DNA of 64,000 nucleotides from the NCBI GenBank assembly GCA_027307335.1, contig DAHUXD010000018.1:1-64000 (forward strand), in the 5' to 3' direction. Each line of letters starts with the position of its first letter. Positions within the stretch are counted from its first letter, which is position 1. Position numbers and translations under genes: made by a program. This stretch comes from Acidobacteriota bacterium. Lineage in GTDB: Bacteria > Acidobacteriota > Thermoanaerobaculia > UBA5066 > Gp7-AA6. This document shows, piece after piece, positions 49,172 to 58,004 of this stretch. The notes beneath the pieces were generated by a model. The model did no database searches. It saw nothing but the letters and a program-made list of their open reading frames with translations, and had not been told where the DNA came from.

Positions 49172-49948
49172 ATGGGAGCGGCGATGAGGGTCCTCGAGGC
49201 GATGGACGTGACCAAGGACTACGAGGAGGGCCACGAGCGCGTGGCCGTCCTCCACGGCGTGTCGCTCGCCCTCGAGCGCGGCGAGATCGTCGCGCTCGAG
49301 GGGCCGTCCGGCTCGGGCAAGACCACGCTCCTGTCGATCCTCGGCTGCATCCTGACGGCGTCGTCCGGCCGCGTGGTCGTCGACGGCGAGCCGGTCGATC
49401 CCGCGAACCGCTCGCGCCTGCCGGAGATCCGCCGCCGCTCGATCGGCTTCGTGTTCCAGCAGTTCAACCTCTTCCCGTCGCTCACCGCGGTCGAGAACGT
49501 CGAGTACGCGCTGAACGTCAAGGGCGCGAAGGGAGCCGCTGCCCGCAGTGAGGCCGAGCGCGTGCTCGACGCCGTCGGCCTCTCGGACCGCCGCGATTTC
49601 CTGCCGCGCGACCTCTCGGGCGGCCAGAAGCAGCGCATCGCGATCGCGCGGGCGCTCGCGGGCCGCGCGCCGATCCTCCTCGCCGACGAGCCGACCGCGA
49701 ACCTCGACTCCCACATCGGCGCGCAGATCCTCGAGATGTTCCGCTCGCTCGCGAAAAAAGAGAACCGTGCCCTCTTCATCGTCACCCACGACCCGAAGGT
49801 GCGCTCGATCAGCGACCGCGTCCTGCAGATCCGGGACGGACGGGTCGCCGCCGGCGAATCCGAGACGGTAGGGGCGGCCCTTGCGGCCGCCCGCGGGCGG
49901 GGACAAGCCCCGCCCCTACCGATGACGCGTTCTTCCGCCGCCCTCTGA
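49172..49948 (+). CDS. ABC transporter ATP-binding protein (DevA/LolD-like), C-terminus overlaps a palindromic repeat
   Basis: 'GPSGSGKTTLLSIL', 'DLSGGQKQRIAIARAL', 'ILLADEPTANLD'. Confidence 0.94.
   Translation: MGAAMRVLEAMDVTKDYEEGHERVAVLHGVSLALERGEIVALEGPSGSGKTTLLSILGCILTASSGRVVVDGEPVDPANRSRLPEIRRRSIGFVFQQFNLFPSLTAVENVEYALNVKGAKGAAARSEAERVLDAVGLSDRRDFLPRDLSGGQKQRIAIARALAGRAPILLADEPTANLDSHIGAQILEMFRSLAKKENRALFIVTHDPKVRSISDRVLQIRDGRVAAGESETVGAALAAARGRGQAPPLPMTRSSAAL
49867..49920. repeat. 54-bp palindromic dispersed-type repeat GGTAGGGGCGG...CCGCCCCTACC
   Basis: 11-bp perfect terminal inverted repeats; minus-strand translation reads 'VGAGLVPARGRPQGPPL', a recognised repeat signature. Confidence 0.75.
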
Positions 49949-49960
49949 TCAGGAGGTCCC

Positions 49961-50866
49961 ATGTCGAAGAATCTCTGGAATCGCCTTCTCTGGCCCGTCC
50001 TGGCCGTCGGCCTCCTCGCCGTGGCCGCCCTGCAGGCACGGGCGGCCTCCCGTCCGTCCCGGAGGGCCGTTTCCGCCTCTCCGGCGGCCTCCGGGGCCGC
50101 CCGGGACCGAGTCGCGGCCGAGGGGCGGGTCGTCGCCTATCCCGGCGCCGAGGTCGTCGTCGGAACCGATCTGGCCGGAACGCTCGTACAGATGAGAGTG
50201 GAGGAGAAGCAGCCGGTCCGGAGAGGCGAGCTTCTGGCGGAGCTGCGCTCCGACGACCGGCGGGCCGAGCTGAACGAGGCGAGGGCCCGCGTCGCCGAGG
50301 CGGACGCCGAGATCCGGCTCGCGGAGGCCGACCTCGAGCGCGCCCGCTCGCTCTGGGAGAAGGAGGTCGGTTCCCGGCAGGCACTCGATAAGGCCGAACG
50401 GGACCTCCAGACCGCGCGCGCCCGCCGCGAGACCGCGCGGGCGACGGCCGACCGGCTCGACGCCGTCCTGGCGAAGACGCGGATCCTCTGTCCGATCGAC
50501 GGCGTCGTGATCGCGCGCCACGCGCAGGCGGGCGAGACGCTCGAGTCGGGCCAGAAGATCGTCACGGTCGCGGATCTCTCGAAGACCCGCGTCGAGGCCG
50601 AGCTCGACGAGTTCGACGCGGGGCGCGTCGCGCTCGGCGACGGCGTCCGCGTGTCGGCCGAGGGCTGGGACGGAGGGTGGCGCGGCCGTGTCGAGGAGAT
50701 CCCGGATTCCGTCGTCGGGCGTCGCCTGAAGCCGCAGGACCCCGGCAAGCCGGAGGACACGCGCGTGCTCCTCGTGAAGGTCGCCCTGCTCGAGCCGACG
50801 CCGCTGAAGCTCGGCCAGCGCGTGGAGATTTCGATCGACAGGCCCGAGGGCGGGAGGACGAGATGA
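49961..50866 (+). CDS. HlyD/DevB-type periplasmic adaptor
   Basis: 'VEEKQPVRRGELLAELRSDDRRAELNEARARVAEADAEIRLAEADLERARSL' coiled coil, 'CPIDGVVIARHAQAGETLESGQ'. Confidence 0.9.
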   Translation: MSKNLWNRLLWPVLAVGLLAVAALQARAASRPSRRAVSASPAASGAARDRVAAEGRVVAYPGAEVVVGTDLAGTLVQMRVEEKQPVRRGELLAELRSDDRRAELNEARARVAEADAEIRLAEADLERARSLWEKEVGSRQALDKAERDLQTARARRETARATADRLDAVLAKTRILCPIDGVVIARHAQAGETLESGQKIVTVADLSKTRVEAELDEFDAGRVALGDGVRVSAEGWDGGWRGRVEEIPDSVVGRRLKPQDPGKPEDTRVLLVKVALLEPTPLKLGQRVEISIDRPEGGRTR

Positions 50867-52434
50867 GTCTGGACAGAATCGGCCGGGTCCAGTGCCGGGG
50901 CGCGGACTGTTTCGGCGAGGCGCCGCGATCGGGCTCCTCCGGGGAGCGCGACTTCCTCTCGGAGCGCCTGTCCCTGTACGGGCGCGCGGTGTTCTTCGCG
51001 TCGGGCAGCTTCGTCCTGGCGGGTTTCTTCATCTACTCGCTCTGGCCCGTGGCCGGACAGCCCGCCCCGTCCCTGGCGCATCCGACGATGCTGTTTCACC
51101 TGGCGGCGATCACGATCTTCCTGCTGATGTGGCTCGCCGCCCGGCAGTCCGGTCTCTCGGAGCGCGCCCTGCGGCGCCTCGATGCCGGCGGCACGGTCCT
51201 CGGAATCCTTCTTCACGTCGGGATGACGGCGAACATGCCGGCCGCCTGGCGTCCGGAGATGCTCGCGCTCTTGATCGCCAACGCGATCCTGCTCTACCGC
51301 GCCGCCACGGTGCCGAGCCCTCCGCGCCGGACGGCCGTCGTCTCGGCGCTCTCCGCCCTGCCGATTCCGGTCATGGCCTACGTCCTCTACGGCGAGGCCG
51401 CGGCGAGGCCGATCTCCCGGGGCGCCGCCGTGGCCTGGTCCCTGATGTGGGCGCTGCTCGGGATCGTTCTGTCGACGATCGTCTCCCTCATCACCTTTCG
51501 CCTGCGGACGAGCGTCGTGCGCAACCGGCAGCTCGGCCAGTACCGGCTGACCGAGAAGCTCGGCGAGGGCGGAATGGGCGTCGTGTACCGCGCCGAGCAC
51601 GAGATGCTCCGCCGGCCCACCGCGATCAAGCTGCTGCCGCCGGGGCGCGCCGGCGAGGAGGGCCTGAAGCGCTTCGAGCGCGAGGTGCAGCTGACCGCGC
51701 GCCTGACGAGTCCGCACACCATCTCGATCTACGACTACGGCCGCACGCCGGACGGCCTCTTCTACTACGTCATGGAGTACCTCGACGGCGTCGACCTCGA
51801 GACGCTCGTCAGCGAGTCCGGCCCGGTGGCGCCCGCGCGCGCGGTGCGCGTGCTCCGCCAGGTCTGCGAGGCGCTCGCCGAGGCGCACGGGATCGGTCTG
51901 ATCCACCGCGACATCAAGCCGGCGAACATCCTGCTCTGCGAGCGCGGGGGCTCTCCGGACATCGCGAAGGTCGTGGACTTCGGTCTCGTCAAGGACCTCA
52001 CGGATTCCGACGAAGCGAACGTGACGAGCGAGGACGTGCTGCACGGCACGCCGCAGTACATGGCGCCGGAGGCCATCCGGGATTCGCGGAGCGCGGACCC
52101 TCGGAGCGACCTCTACGCCGTCGGCGCGGTGGCCTATTACCTGCTGACGGGGACGCCCGTCTTCTCGGGACGCGGGGCGCTCGAGACGATCCACCATCAC
52201 CTGCAGACGGCGCCCGAGCCGCTCTCGAAGCGCCTCGGACGCGCGGTGCCGCCGGAGCTCGAGAATCTCGTGCTGTCCTGTCTCGCGAAGGACCCCGCCG
52301 AGCGCCCCGAGAGCGCGCGGGCGCTCGCGAAGGCGTTCGCCGCTTGCCCCGGCGTGCCGGCGTGGAACGAGAGCGAGGCGGAGGGCTGGTGGCGCGAGCG
52401 CGCGCGGCGCAAGGCGGCCGCGAAGACCGCGTAA
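50863..52434 (+). CDS. Ser/Thr protein kinase with N-terminal polytopic (about 6 TM) membrane domain
   Basis: Six hydrophobic segments, then 'LGQYRLTEKLGEGGMGVVYRAEH', 'GLIHRDIKPANILL', 'VVDFGLVKD'. Confidence 0.88.
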   Translation: MSLDRIGRVQCRGADCFGEAPRSGSSGERDFLSERLSLYGRAVFFASGSFVLAGFFIYSLWPVAGQPAPSLAHPTMLFHLAAITIFLLMWLAARQSGLSERALRRLDAGGTVLGILLHVGMTANMPAAWRPEMLALLIANAILLYRAATVPSPPRRTAVVSALSALPIPVMAYVLYGEAAARPISRGAAVAWSLMWALLGIVLSTIVSLITFRLRTSVVRNRQLGQYRLTEKLGEGGMGVVYRAEHEMLRRPTAIKLLPPGRAGEEGLKRFEREVQLTARLTSPHTISIYDYGRTPDGLFYYVMEYLDGVDLETLVSESGPVAPARAVRVLRQVCEALAEAHGIGLIHRDIKPANILLCERGGSPDIAKVVDFGLVKDLTDSDEANVTSEDVLHGTPQYMAPEAIRDSRSADPRSDLYAVGAVAYYLLTGTPVFSGRGALETIHHHLQTAPEPLSKRLGRAVPPELENLVLSCLAKDPAERPESARALAKAFAACPGVPAWNESEAEGWWRERARRKAAAKTA

Positions 52435-52495
52435 GACGCGGGCGCGAAGACCGCCCGGGAGACGCCCGGCGCCGCGTCCGCGTTACGATCCGAGG

Positions 52496-53227
52496 GTGAG
52501 CCGGGCCCGCCTCCTCGAGCGCGTCCTCTGGACGCTCGGAATCCTTCTCATCGCCGTCTGGGCGGCGTGGAAGCTCGACGCGTTTCTCGGACACCGGCGC
52601 GACCTCGCGCGCTTCGAGGCGGCGAAGCGGGCCACGGCGGCCGCCGGGAAACCCGCGGTGCCACCCCCGGCCGTCCCTCCCCCGTCGGTGTCACTGCCGC
52701 CGCCGCCCGTTCCGACCCTGCGGGAGCCGACGGCTCACGACTACGCGCTCTGGTCGAAGGAGCGCGTCAAGGCGTACGAGGAGTCGCTCGCGCAGGCCGC
52801 GTCGGCGCCGCTCGGCATCCTCCGGATCCCGAAGATCGGGCTCGAGGTCGCCGTCCTCGAAGGCACCGACGACCTCACGCTCAATCGCGCCGTCGGCCAC
52901 ATCGAGGACACGGCGAGGCCGGGCGAGCCGGGCAACGTCGGCATCGCGGGGCACCGCGACGGCTACTTCCGGGGCTTGAAGGAGATCGCGAAGGGCGACA
53001 CGATGGAGATCGAGACGCTCTCCGGCGTCGACACCTACCGCATCACCGACATCTGGATCGTCAAGCCCGAGGACGTGCAGGTGCTCGAGCCGACGCCGCA
53101 GCCGTCCGTGACGCTCGTCGCCTGCTACCCCTTCTACTTCGTGGGCCACGCGCCGCAGCGCTACATCGTGCGCGGCGTCCGCGAGTCGCGCGCGACCTCG
53201 AGCCAGGTCGCGGCCGCGGCGCCTTGA
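52496..53227 (+). CDS. Class D-like sortase
   Basis: TM anchor, Pro-rich linker, 'LGILRIPKIGLEVAVLEGTDDLTLNRAVGHIEDTARPGEPGNVGIAGHRDGYFRGL' His and 'VTLVACYPFYFVGHAPQRYIVR' Cys/Arg. Confidence 0.88.
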   Translation: MSRARLLERVLWTLGILLIAVWAAWKLDAFLGHRRDLARFEAAKRATAAAGKPAVPPPAVPPPSVSLPPPPVPTLREPTAHDYALWSKERVKAYEESLAQAASAPLGILRIPKIGLEVAVLEGTDDLTLNRAVGHIEDTARPGEPGNVGIAGHRDGYFRGLKEIAKGDTMEIETLSGVDTYRITDIWIVKPEDVQVLEPTPQPSVTLVACYPFYFVGHAPQRYIVRGVRESRATSSQVAAAAP

Positions 53228-54534
53228 TCTCCCCGGATCGCCGGGCGCCGTACCTCGCCCTCGCGCACCGCGACTATCGCCGGCTGATCGTCTCGCAGCT
53301 GCTGTCGCTGACCGGGTCGCAGATGCAGGTCGTCGCGATCAACTGGCACGTGTACCTCCTGACGAAGTCGCCGCTCGCGCTCGGGTTCGTCGGACTCACG
53401 CGCGTCGTGCCGATCGTCGCGTTCTCGCTCTGGGGCGGCGTCGTCGCCGACCGGCACGACCGGCGGCGCGTCATGATCGCGACGCAGGTCGCGATGACCG
53501 CGGTCGCCCTCGGGCTTTGGGCGGGCACCGTCTCGAACCGCGAGACGCTGTGGATGCTGTACGTCCTGAACGCGTGCTCCGCCTCCGCGGTGGCGTTCGA
53601 CGGTCCGTCGCGGCAGGCGCTCATCCCGCGTCTCGTCCCTCCCGGCGACCTCCCGGGGGCGTTGTCGCTGAATCTCTCCGTCTTCCAGGCGTCTCTCATC
53701 GGCGGACCGGCGCTCGCGGGCCTGCTCATCGCGCACATGGGCGCCGGCACGCGCGGCCTGGCGCTCATCTATCTCATCAACGCCCTCTCCTTCCTCGCGG
53801 TCATCTACGCCCTCGTCACGATGCACACCTCGGGCGCCCCCGAGCCCGGCGCGCACCATTCCGAGACGTTCGCCGCGCTGCGCGAGGGCCTGCGGTTCGT
53901 CTTCACGACGCCTCTCATGGTCTGGACGATGGGCCTCGACTTCCTCGCGACGTTCTTCTCCGGCGCGACGTCGCTGCTGCCGATCTTCGCGGACCAGGTC
54001 CTGAAGGTCGGCGCGAGGGGATACGGCATCCTCGCGGCCGCGCCGGCGATCGGCGCGCTCGCGGGATCGATCTACCTCTCGGTCCGTCCGCTGCCGCGCA
54101 GGCAGGGACGCATCTTCCTCTGGTCGGTCGCGGCCTACGGCGCGGCGACGGTCGTGTTCGGGCTCTCGCGGAGCTTCGGGCTGACGCTCGCCGCGCTCGC
54201 CGGCGTCGGGCTCTCGGACGCGATCTCGACGGTCATCCGCCAGACGCTCCGCCAGTTCATCACGCCCGACCGCCTGCGCGGCCGGATGACGTCCGTCAAC
54301 ATGATCTTCTTCATGGGCGGCCCGCAGCTCGGCGAGCTCGAGGCGGGGTTCGTCGCGTCGCTCTTCGCGTCGGCGGTCGTGGGCGTCACGGTGTCGGTCG
54401 TCTCGGGCGGCGTCGCGACGGTCGCGATCGTGGCGGCGGTCGCCGCGGCGGCCCCGGTCGTCCGCCGCTACGACTTCTGGGACACGGCGCCGGAGGGACG
54501 CGAGGAGAATCTGGACGCCCCGGCCGTCCCCTGA
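53224..54534 (+). CDS. MFS transporter (EntS-like)
   Basis: 'GSQMQVVAINWHVYLLTKSPLALGFVGLTRVVPIVAFSLWGGVVADRHDRRRVM'; TTG start overlapping the sortase stop. Confidence 0.88.
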   Translation: MISPDRRAPYLALAHRDYRRLIVSQLLSLTGSQMQVVAINWHVYLLTKSPLALGFVGLTRVVPIVAFSLWGGVVADRHDRRRVMIATQVAMTAVALGLWAGTVSNRETLWMLYVLNACSASAVAFDGPSRQALIPRLVPPGDLPGALSLNLSVFQASLIGGPALAGLLIAHMGAGTRGLALIYLINALSFLAVIYALVTMHTSGAPEPGAHHSETFAALREGLRFVFTTPLMVWTMGLDFLATFFSGATSLLPIFADQVLKVGARGYGILAAAPAIGALAGSIYLSVRPLPRRQGRIFLWSVAAYGAATVVFGLSRSFGLTLAALAGVGLSDAISTVIRQTLRQFITPDRLRGRMTSVNMIFFMGGPQLGELEAGFVASLFASAVVGVTVSVVSGGVATVAIVAAVAAAAPVVRRYDFWDTAPEGREENLDAPAVP

Positions 54535-54552
54535 GGGGCCTCCGCGGGAGCC

Positions 54553-54590
54553 TTGACACTGTATTAGTGTACTAATACACTAGTACAGTG
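54553..54590 (+). promoter_or_regulatory. Promoter plus nested operator palindromes for the GntR-ABC operon
   Basis: TTGACA-N17-TACACT; TAGTGTA-CTAA-TACACTA nested in CACTGTA...TACAGTG; GTG start 7 nt after the -10. Confidence 0.7.
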
Positions 54591-54968
54591 CTGAGCCTCG
54601 ACAAGTCGGACCCGGCGCCGATCTGGAGCCAGATCGAGGAGGGAGTCCGCCGCCGGGTGGCCTCCGGCTCGCTGAAGCCGGGCGCCGCGGTGCCCTCGGT
54701 GCGCGACCTCGCACGCGACCTGAACATCAATCCCGCCACCGTGGCGAAGGCCTACCAGCGGCTGACCGAGGCGGGCGTCCTCGTCGTGCGGCGCGGCGAC
54801 GGCACCTACGTGGCCGAGTCGCCACCGGCGATGAGTCGTGCCGAGCGCGCGCGGACCCTGCGCGACGCCGCAGCGCGCTACGCGAGCCTCGCCGCCACTC
54901 TCGGCGTCGACGAGGGGGAAGCGGCCGACGCGCTCGCTTCCGTGTGGAGGAAGGGGGCGAAGGCGTGA
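54588..54968 (+). CDS. GntR-family (YtrA-subfamily) regulator
   Basis: 'PIWSQIEEGVRRRVASGSLKPGAAVPSVRDLARDLNINPATVAKAYQRLTEAGVLVVRRGDGTYVA'. Confidence 0.92.
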   Translation: MLSLDKSDPAPIWSQIEEGVRRRVASGSLKPGAAVPSVRDLARDLNINPATVAKAYQRLTEAGVLVVRRGDGTYVAESPPAMSRAERARTLRDAAARYASLAATLGVDEGEAADALASVWRKGAKA

Positions 54969-55879
54969 CCGAGCCGATCCGAATCGACAGCCTGACGGTC
55001 CGCTACGGACGCGCCGAGGCCTGCACCGGCTTGTCGCTCGTGGTCGAACCCGGCATCGTCTACGCCCTGCTCGGTCGAAACGGAGCCGGCAAGTCGTCCC
55101 TCGTTCGCTGTCTGCTGGGCGAGCAGAAGCCGACGTCGGGGACGACTCTCCTGTTCGGCCGCGATTCCTGGACAACCCGGCGAACCGCAATGACCCGCAC
55201 GGGCGTGACGCCGGAAGAGCCGGACGCGCCCCCGACGATGACGGCGCGCGAGCTCTCGGACTTCTGCCGTCGCGTCTACCCGAAGTGGAACGACGGCGCC
55301 GTCGCGGCCCGCCTCGAACGCTTCTCCGTTCCGCCTCGCGCGCCCTTCGGCAAGCTTTCCCGTGGCCAGAAGGCGCAGGTGATGCTCGCGCTCGCGCTCG
55401 GCCATTCGCCCGAGTTGCTGATCCTCGACGACCCGACGCTCGGCCTCGACGCGGTCGCGCGCCGGGCCCTCTACGACGAGATCGTGGGCGAGCTCGCGGA
55501 CCGCGGCACGACGATCTTCCTGACGACCCACGATCTCAGCGGCTTCGAGGGCCTCGTCACGCGCGTCGGCATCCTGAAAACGGGACGACTCGTTCTCGAC
55601 GAGGACATCGAGGCGCTCAAGTCCCGCTTCCGCCGCATCCGCTACACGAATCGGCTGACCGAGACGCGGACCGCCTTCGGGACGGAGCTCGACGCGTTCG
55701 ATGCGGCGAACGTCAAGGTGCGCGGCTGGGGGATCGAGGCGGTCGTCTCGAACTTCGACGATGCGGCCTTCGAGCGGTTCCGAACGATCGACGGCGTCGC
55801 CGAGGCCACGGCCGAGGCGTTGCCGCTCGAGGACATCTTTCTCGCCGTCGCGGGCGACGCGAAAGGCAGGATCGCATGA
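54965..55879 (+). CDS. ABC transporter ATP-binding protein
   Basis: 'YALLGRNGAGKSSLVRCLLG', 'KLSRGQKAQVMLALALGHSPELLILDDPTLGLD'. Confidence 0.93.
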   Translation: MTEPIRIDSLTVRYGRAEACTGLSLVVEPGIVYALLGRNGAGKSSLVRCLLGEQKPTSGTTLLFGRDSWTTRRTAMTRTGVTPEEPDAPPTMTARELSDFCRRVYPKWNDGAVAARLERFSVPPRAPFGKLSRGQKAQVMLALALGHSPELLILDDPTLGLDAVARRALYDEIVGELADRGTTIFLTTHDLSGFEGLVTRVGILKTGRLVLDEDIEALKSRFRRIRYTNRLTETRTAFGTELDAFDAANVKVRGWGIEAVVSNFDDAAFERFRTIDGVAEATAEALPLEDIFLAVAGDAKGRIA

Positions 55880-57741
55880 ACGCGTTCATCGCCATCGTCC
55901 GGCGCGAAATCCTGGAACGACGGACGATCCTCTACGCGGCGGCGATCGCCGCGCTGATGCCGCTGGCCCTTCCGGTGATGCGGGGTCGCTCCGGGCACGC
56001 CGCCGCCGACCTGCGCGGGAGCGCGGCCCTGTTGATCGCGGTCGCATTCGCACTCGGCTTCGCGATCGCGCTGGGGTCCTCGATGCTCGTTCCCCGCATC
56101 GCTTCTCGGCGGATCGGCTTCGATCTCGCTCGACCGATCTCGGGAAGCGCGCTCTGGTTTGCCAGCGCCGGAGCGACGACCCTCCTGGCGTTGACGGCGG
56201 CCGCGATCGTCTGGCTGCCGGCTCGCCTCGTCGGGACGCCCAGCCTGTGGAGCGAGCTCGTCCGGGATCCCGAACTTCAGAGCCTCTCGGCCATCGGATT
56301 TGTCCTCGCGATCCCCGTGCTGTTTTCCGTCGTGCACGGCTTGACGCTGATTTTTCGCTCGCGTTCGCCGGCGCTCGTTCTCGACGTCTTTCTGTTCGCC
56401 AGCATGGGCCTCGGCGTCGCGGCGGTGCTCTCCCGGCTGCCCGAATTCCTCGCGCGGGGCCCTCGGATCGGAGTTCTCCTCGGCCTCGCCGGAGCGGCGG
56501 GCGTCGCGTTCCTCGCGGCGGGACACGCGTCGGTGTCCCGCGGGCGCACGGACATCCGCGCCGCCCACCGCGGCTTCTCGACCGTTCTCTGGCCGATTCT
56601 GGCCGCGGCGGTCATGGCCGCCAACCTCTATGCGAGCTGGGTGATGTCGGCCGGCCCCTCGACGCTCGCCGCCCACGGATTCTGGTTCCGACCCGCCGAT
56701 CAGGGCCCCTGGATCGAGATTTCCGGCCAGGCTCGAGGCGCACGAGCCGAGATCCTCTATGACACGACGACGGGCCGCTTCGAGCGGATGCGAACCGTGG
56801 ACTGGCGCGGCCCGGCGATCTCGGGCGACGGAAAGCGAGCCGTGTGGATCGAAGGAAGCGACCGCCGCGGCCCGCGCGCCTTCTGGATCTGGGCTCTCGA
56901 CGACCCGGCCGCGAGGCCCGTCGCCACCCGGCTTTTCGTCGACGGCTATCCCTCGCTCCTGGAGCTCTCGGAGGACGGCTCGCGGGCGGCGACGTGGGAG
57001 AAGGGCGTCCTCGCGGTGCACGATCTTGCCTCCAGGCGGACGCTCGCATCCGCGAACCTCCCGATTGGCGAGAGGGAGGAGATCCGTGGTCTCTTCGTCG
57101 CCCCGGACGTCTTCCGCGCCTACCGAGTCGGCGATCGGACGATCGAGATCCTTCAGCTCGACGCGGCAGCGCGGAAGCTCGAACGCCGCGGAATCATCGA
57201 AGGGCTGGTCGGACGCTACTTCGTGACCGACGCCTCGGGTTCGCGGCTGCTCAAACTGGGCGGCGGGGTCCGCCTCTACGACGGTGCGACCGGATCGCTC
57301 CTGGCGACGCTGGCCGAGGGGCCGCATCGATTCCGGTGGGCCTCGATGCTGCCGGATCGCCGCATCGTCGTGACCGAGGACGAAGGTCGCCTCCGGCTGT
57401 TCGACGCGGACGGACGAGAGCAGGAGACAATCGCCCTTCCTCCGGACTGCGGCGGCCGGCTCCCCGTCTCGAGAGTCGCGATCGGCGGCGAAGTGGCCCC
57501 CGACCGGCTCGTCGTCGGATGCACCGACGATTCGTCGAAGCGAACGGTTTGGCTCGCGGATCTTCGAGACGGTTCGATCCGAAAGGTCGCCGACGACCTC
57601 TCACCCGCTTGGGCGTTCGGCGCGCGACCTCGGCTCGGCAGCGACGCGACGAAGCTCTTCTACGGCTCCGACGGGCGGTCGCTCGTCCGGTTCGATCCGC
57701 TGACCGGCCAGCGGCGCGTGATTCTCGGCCGGTTCCCGTGA
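55876..57741 (+). CDS. ABC-2-like membrane protein fused to a C-terminal beta-propeller
   Basis: N-terminal 'MNAFIAIVRREILERRTILYAAAIAALMPLALP' and several TMs, then about 330 aa of propeller-like repeats. Confidence 0.8.
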   Translation: MNAFIAIVRREILERRTILYAAAIAALMPLALPVMRGRSGHAAADLRGSAALLIAVAFALGFAIALGSSMLVPRIASRRIGFDLARPISGSALWFASAGATTLLALTAAAIVWLPARLVGTPSLWSELVRDPELQSLSAIGFVLAIPVLFSVVHGLTLIFRSRSPALVLDVFLFASMGLGVAAVLSRLPEFLARGPRIGVLLGLAGAAGVAFLAAGHASVSRGRTDIRAAHRGFSTVLWPILAAAVMAANLYASWVMSAGPSTLAAHGFWFRPADQGPWIEISGQARGARAEILYDTTTGRFERMRTVDWRGPAISGDGKRAVWIEGSDRRGPRAFWIWALDDPAARPVATRLFVDGYPSLLELSEDGSRAATWEKGVLAVHDLASRRTLASANLPIGEREEIRGLFVAPDVFRAYRVGDRTIEILQLDAAARKLERRGIIEGLVGRYFVTDASGSRLLKLGGGVRLYDGATGSLLATLAEGPHRFRWASMLPDRRIVVTEDEGRLRLFDADGREQETIALPPDCGGRLPVSRVAIGGEVAPDRLVVGCTDDSSKRTVWLADLRDGSIRKVADDLSPAWAFGARPRLGSDATKLFYGSDGRSLVRFDPLTGQRRVILGRFP

Positions 57742-57764
57742 CCGCCGCTATAATCGGTCAACGA

Positions 57765-58004
57765 GTGCCGAAGAGAAAGCGAACGCTGGATCGGCGTCGT
57801 CTCGACGAATGCGACTTCGATCGAGACGTCGCGTACTGGCAGAGACGGGGCGTGCAGGCGCGATGGGCCGAGACGTGGCGCCTTTCCAAGGAAGCGTACA
57901 AGCTGGCGGGCAAGGATGGATCTGAACCCCGACTTCAGCGATCTGTTGTCCGCGTTCAACGAGCGAAGGGTCCGGTTTCTGCTCGTCGGCGGGTACGCGC
58001 TTAG
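57765..58004 (+). CDS. Small basic protein overlapping the nucleotidyltransferase gene (putative partner)
   Basis: VPKRKRTLDRRRLDECDFDRDVAYWQRRGVQARWAETWRLSKEAYKLAGKDGSEPRLQRSVVRVQRA...; TATAAT 10 nt upstream. Confidence 0.55.
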   Translation: MPKRKRTLDRRRLDECDFDRDVAYWQRRGVQARWAETWRLSKEAYKLAGKDGSEPRLQRSVVRVQRAKGPVSARRRVRA

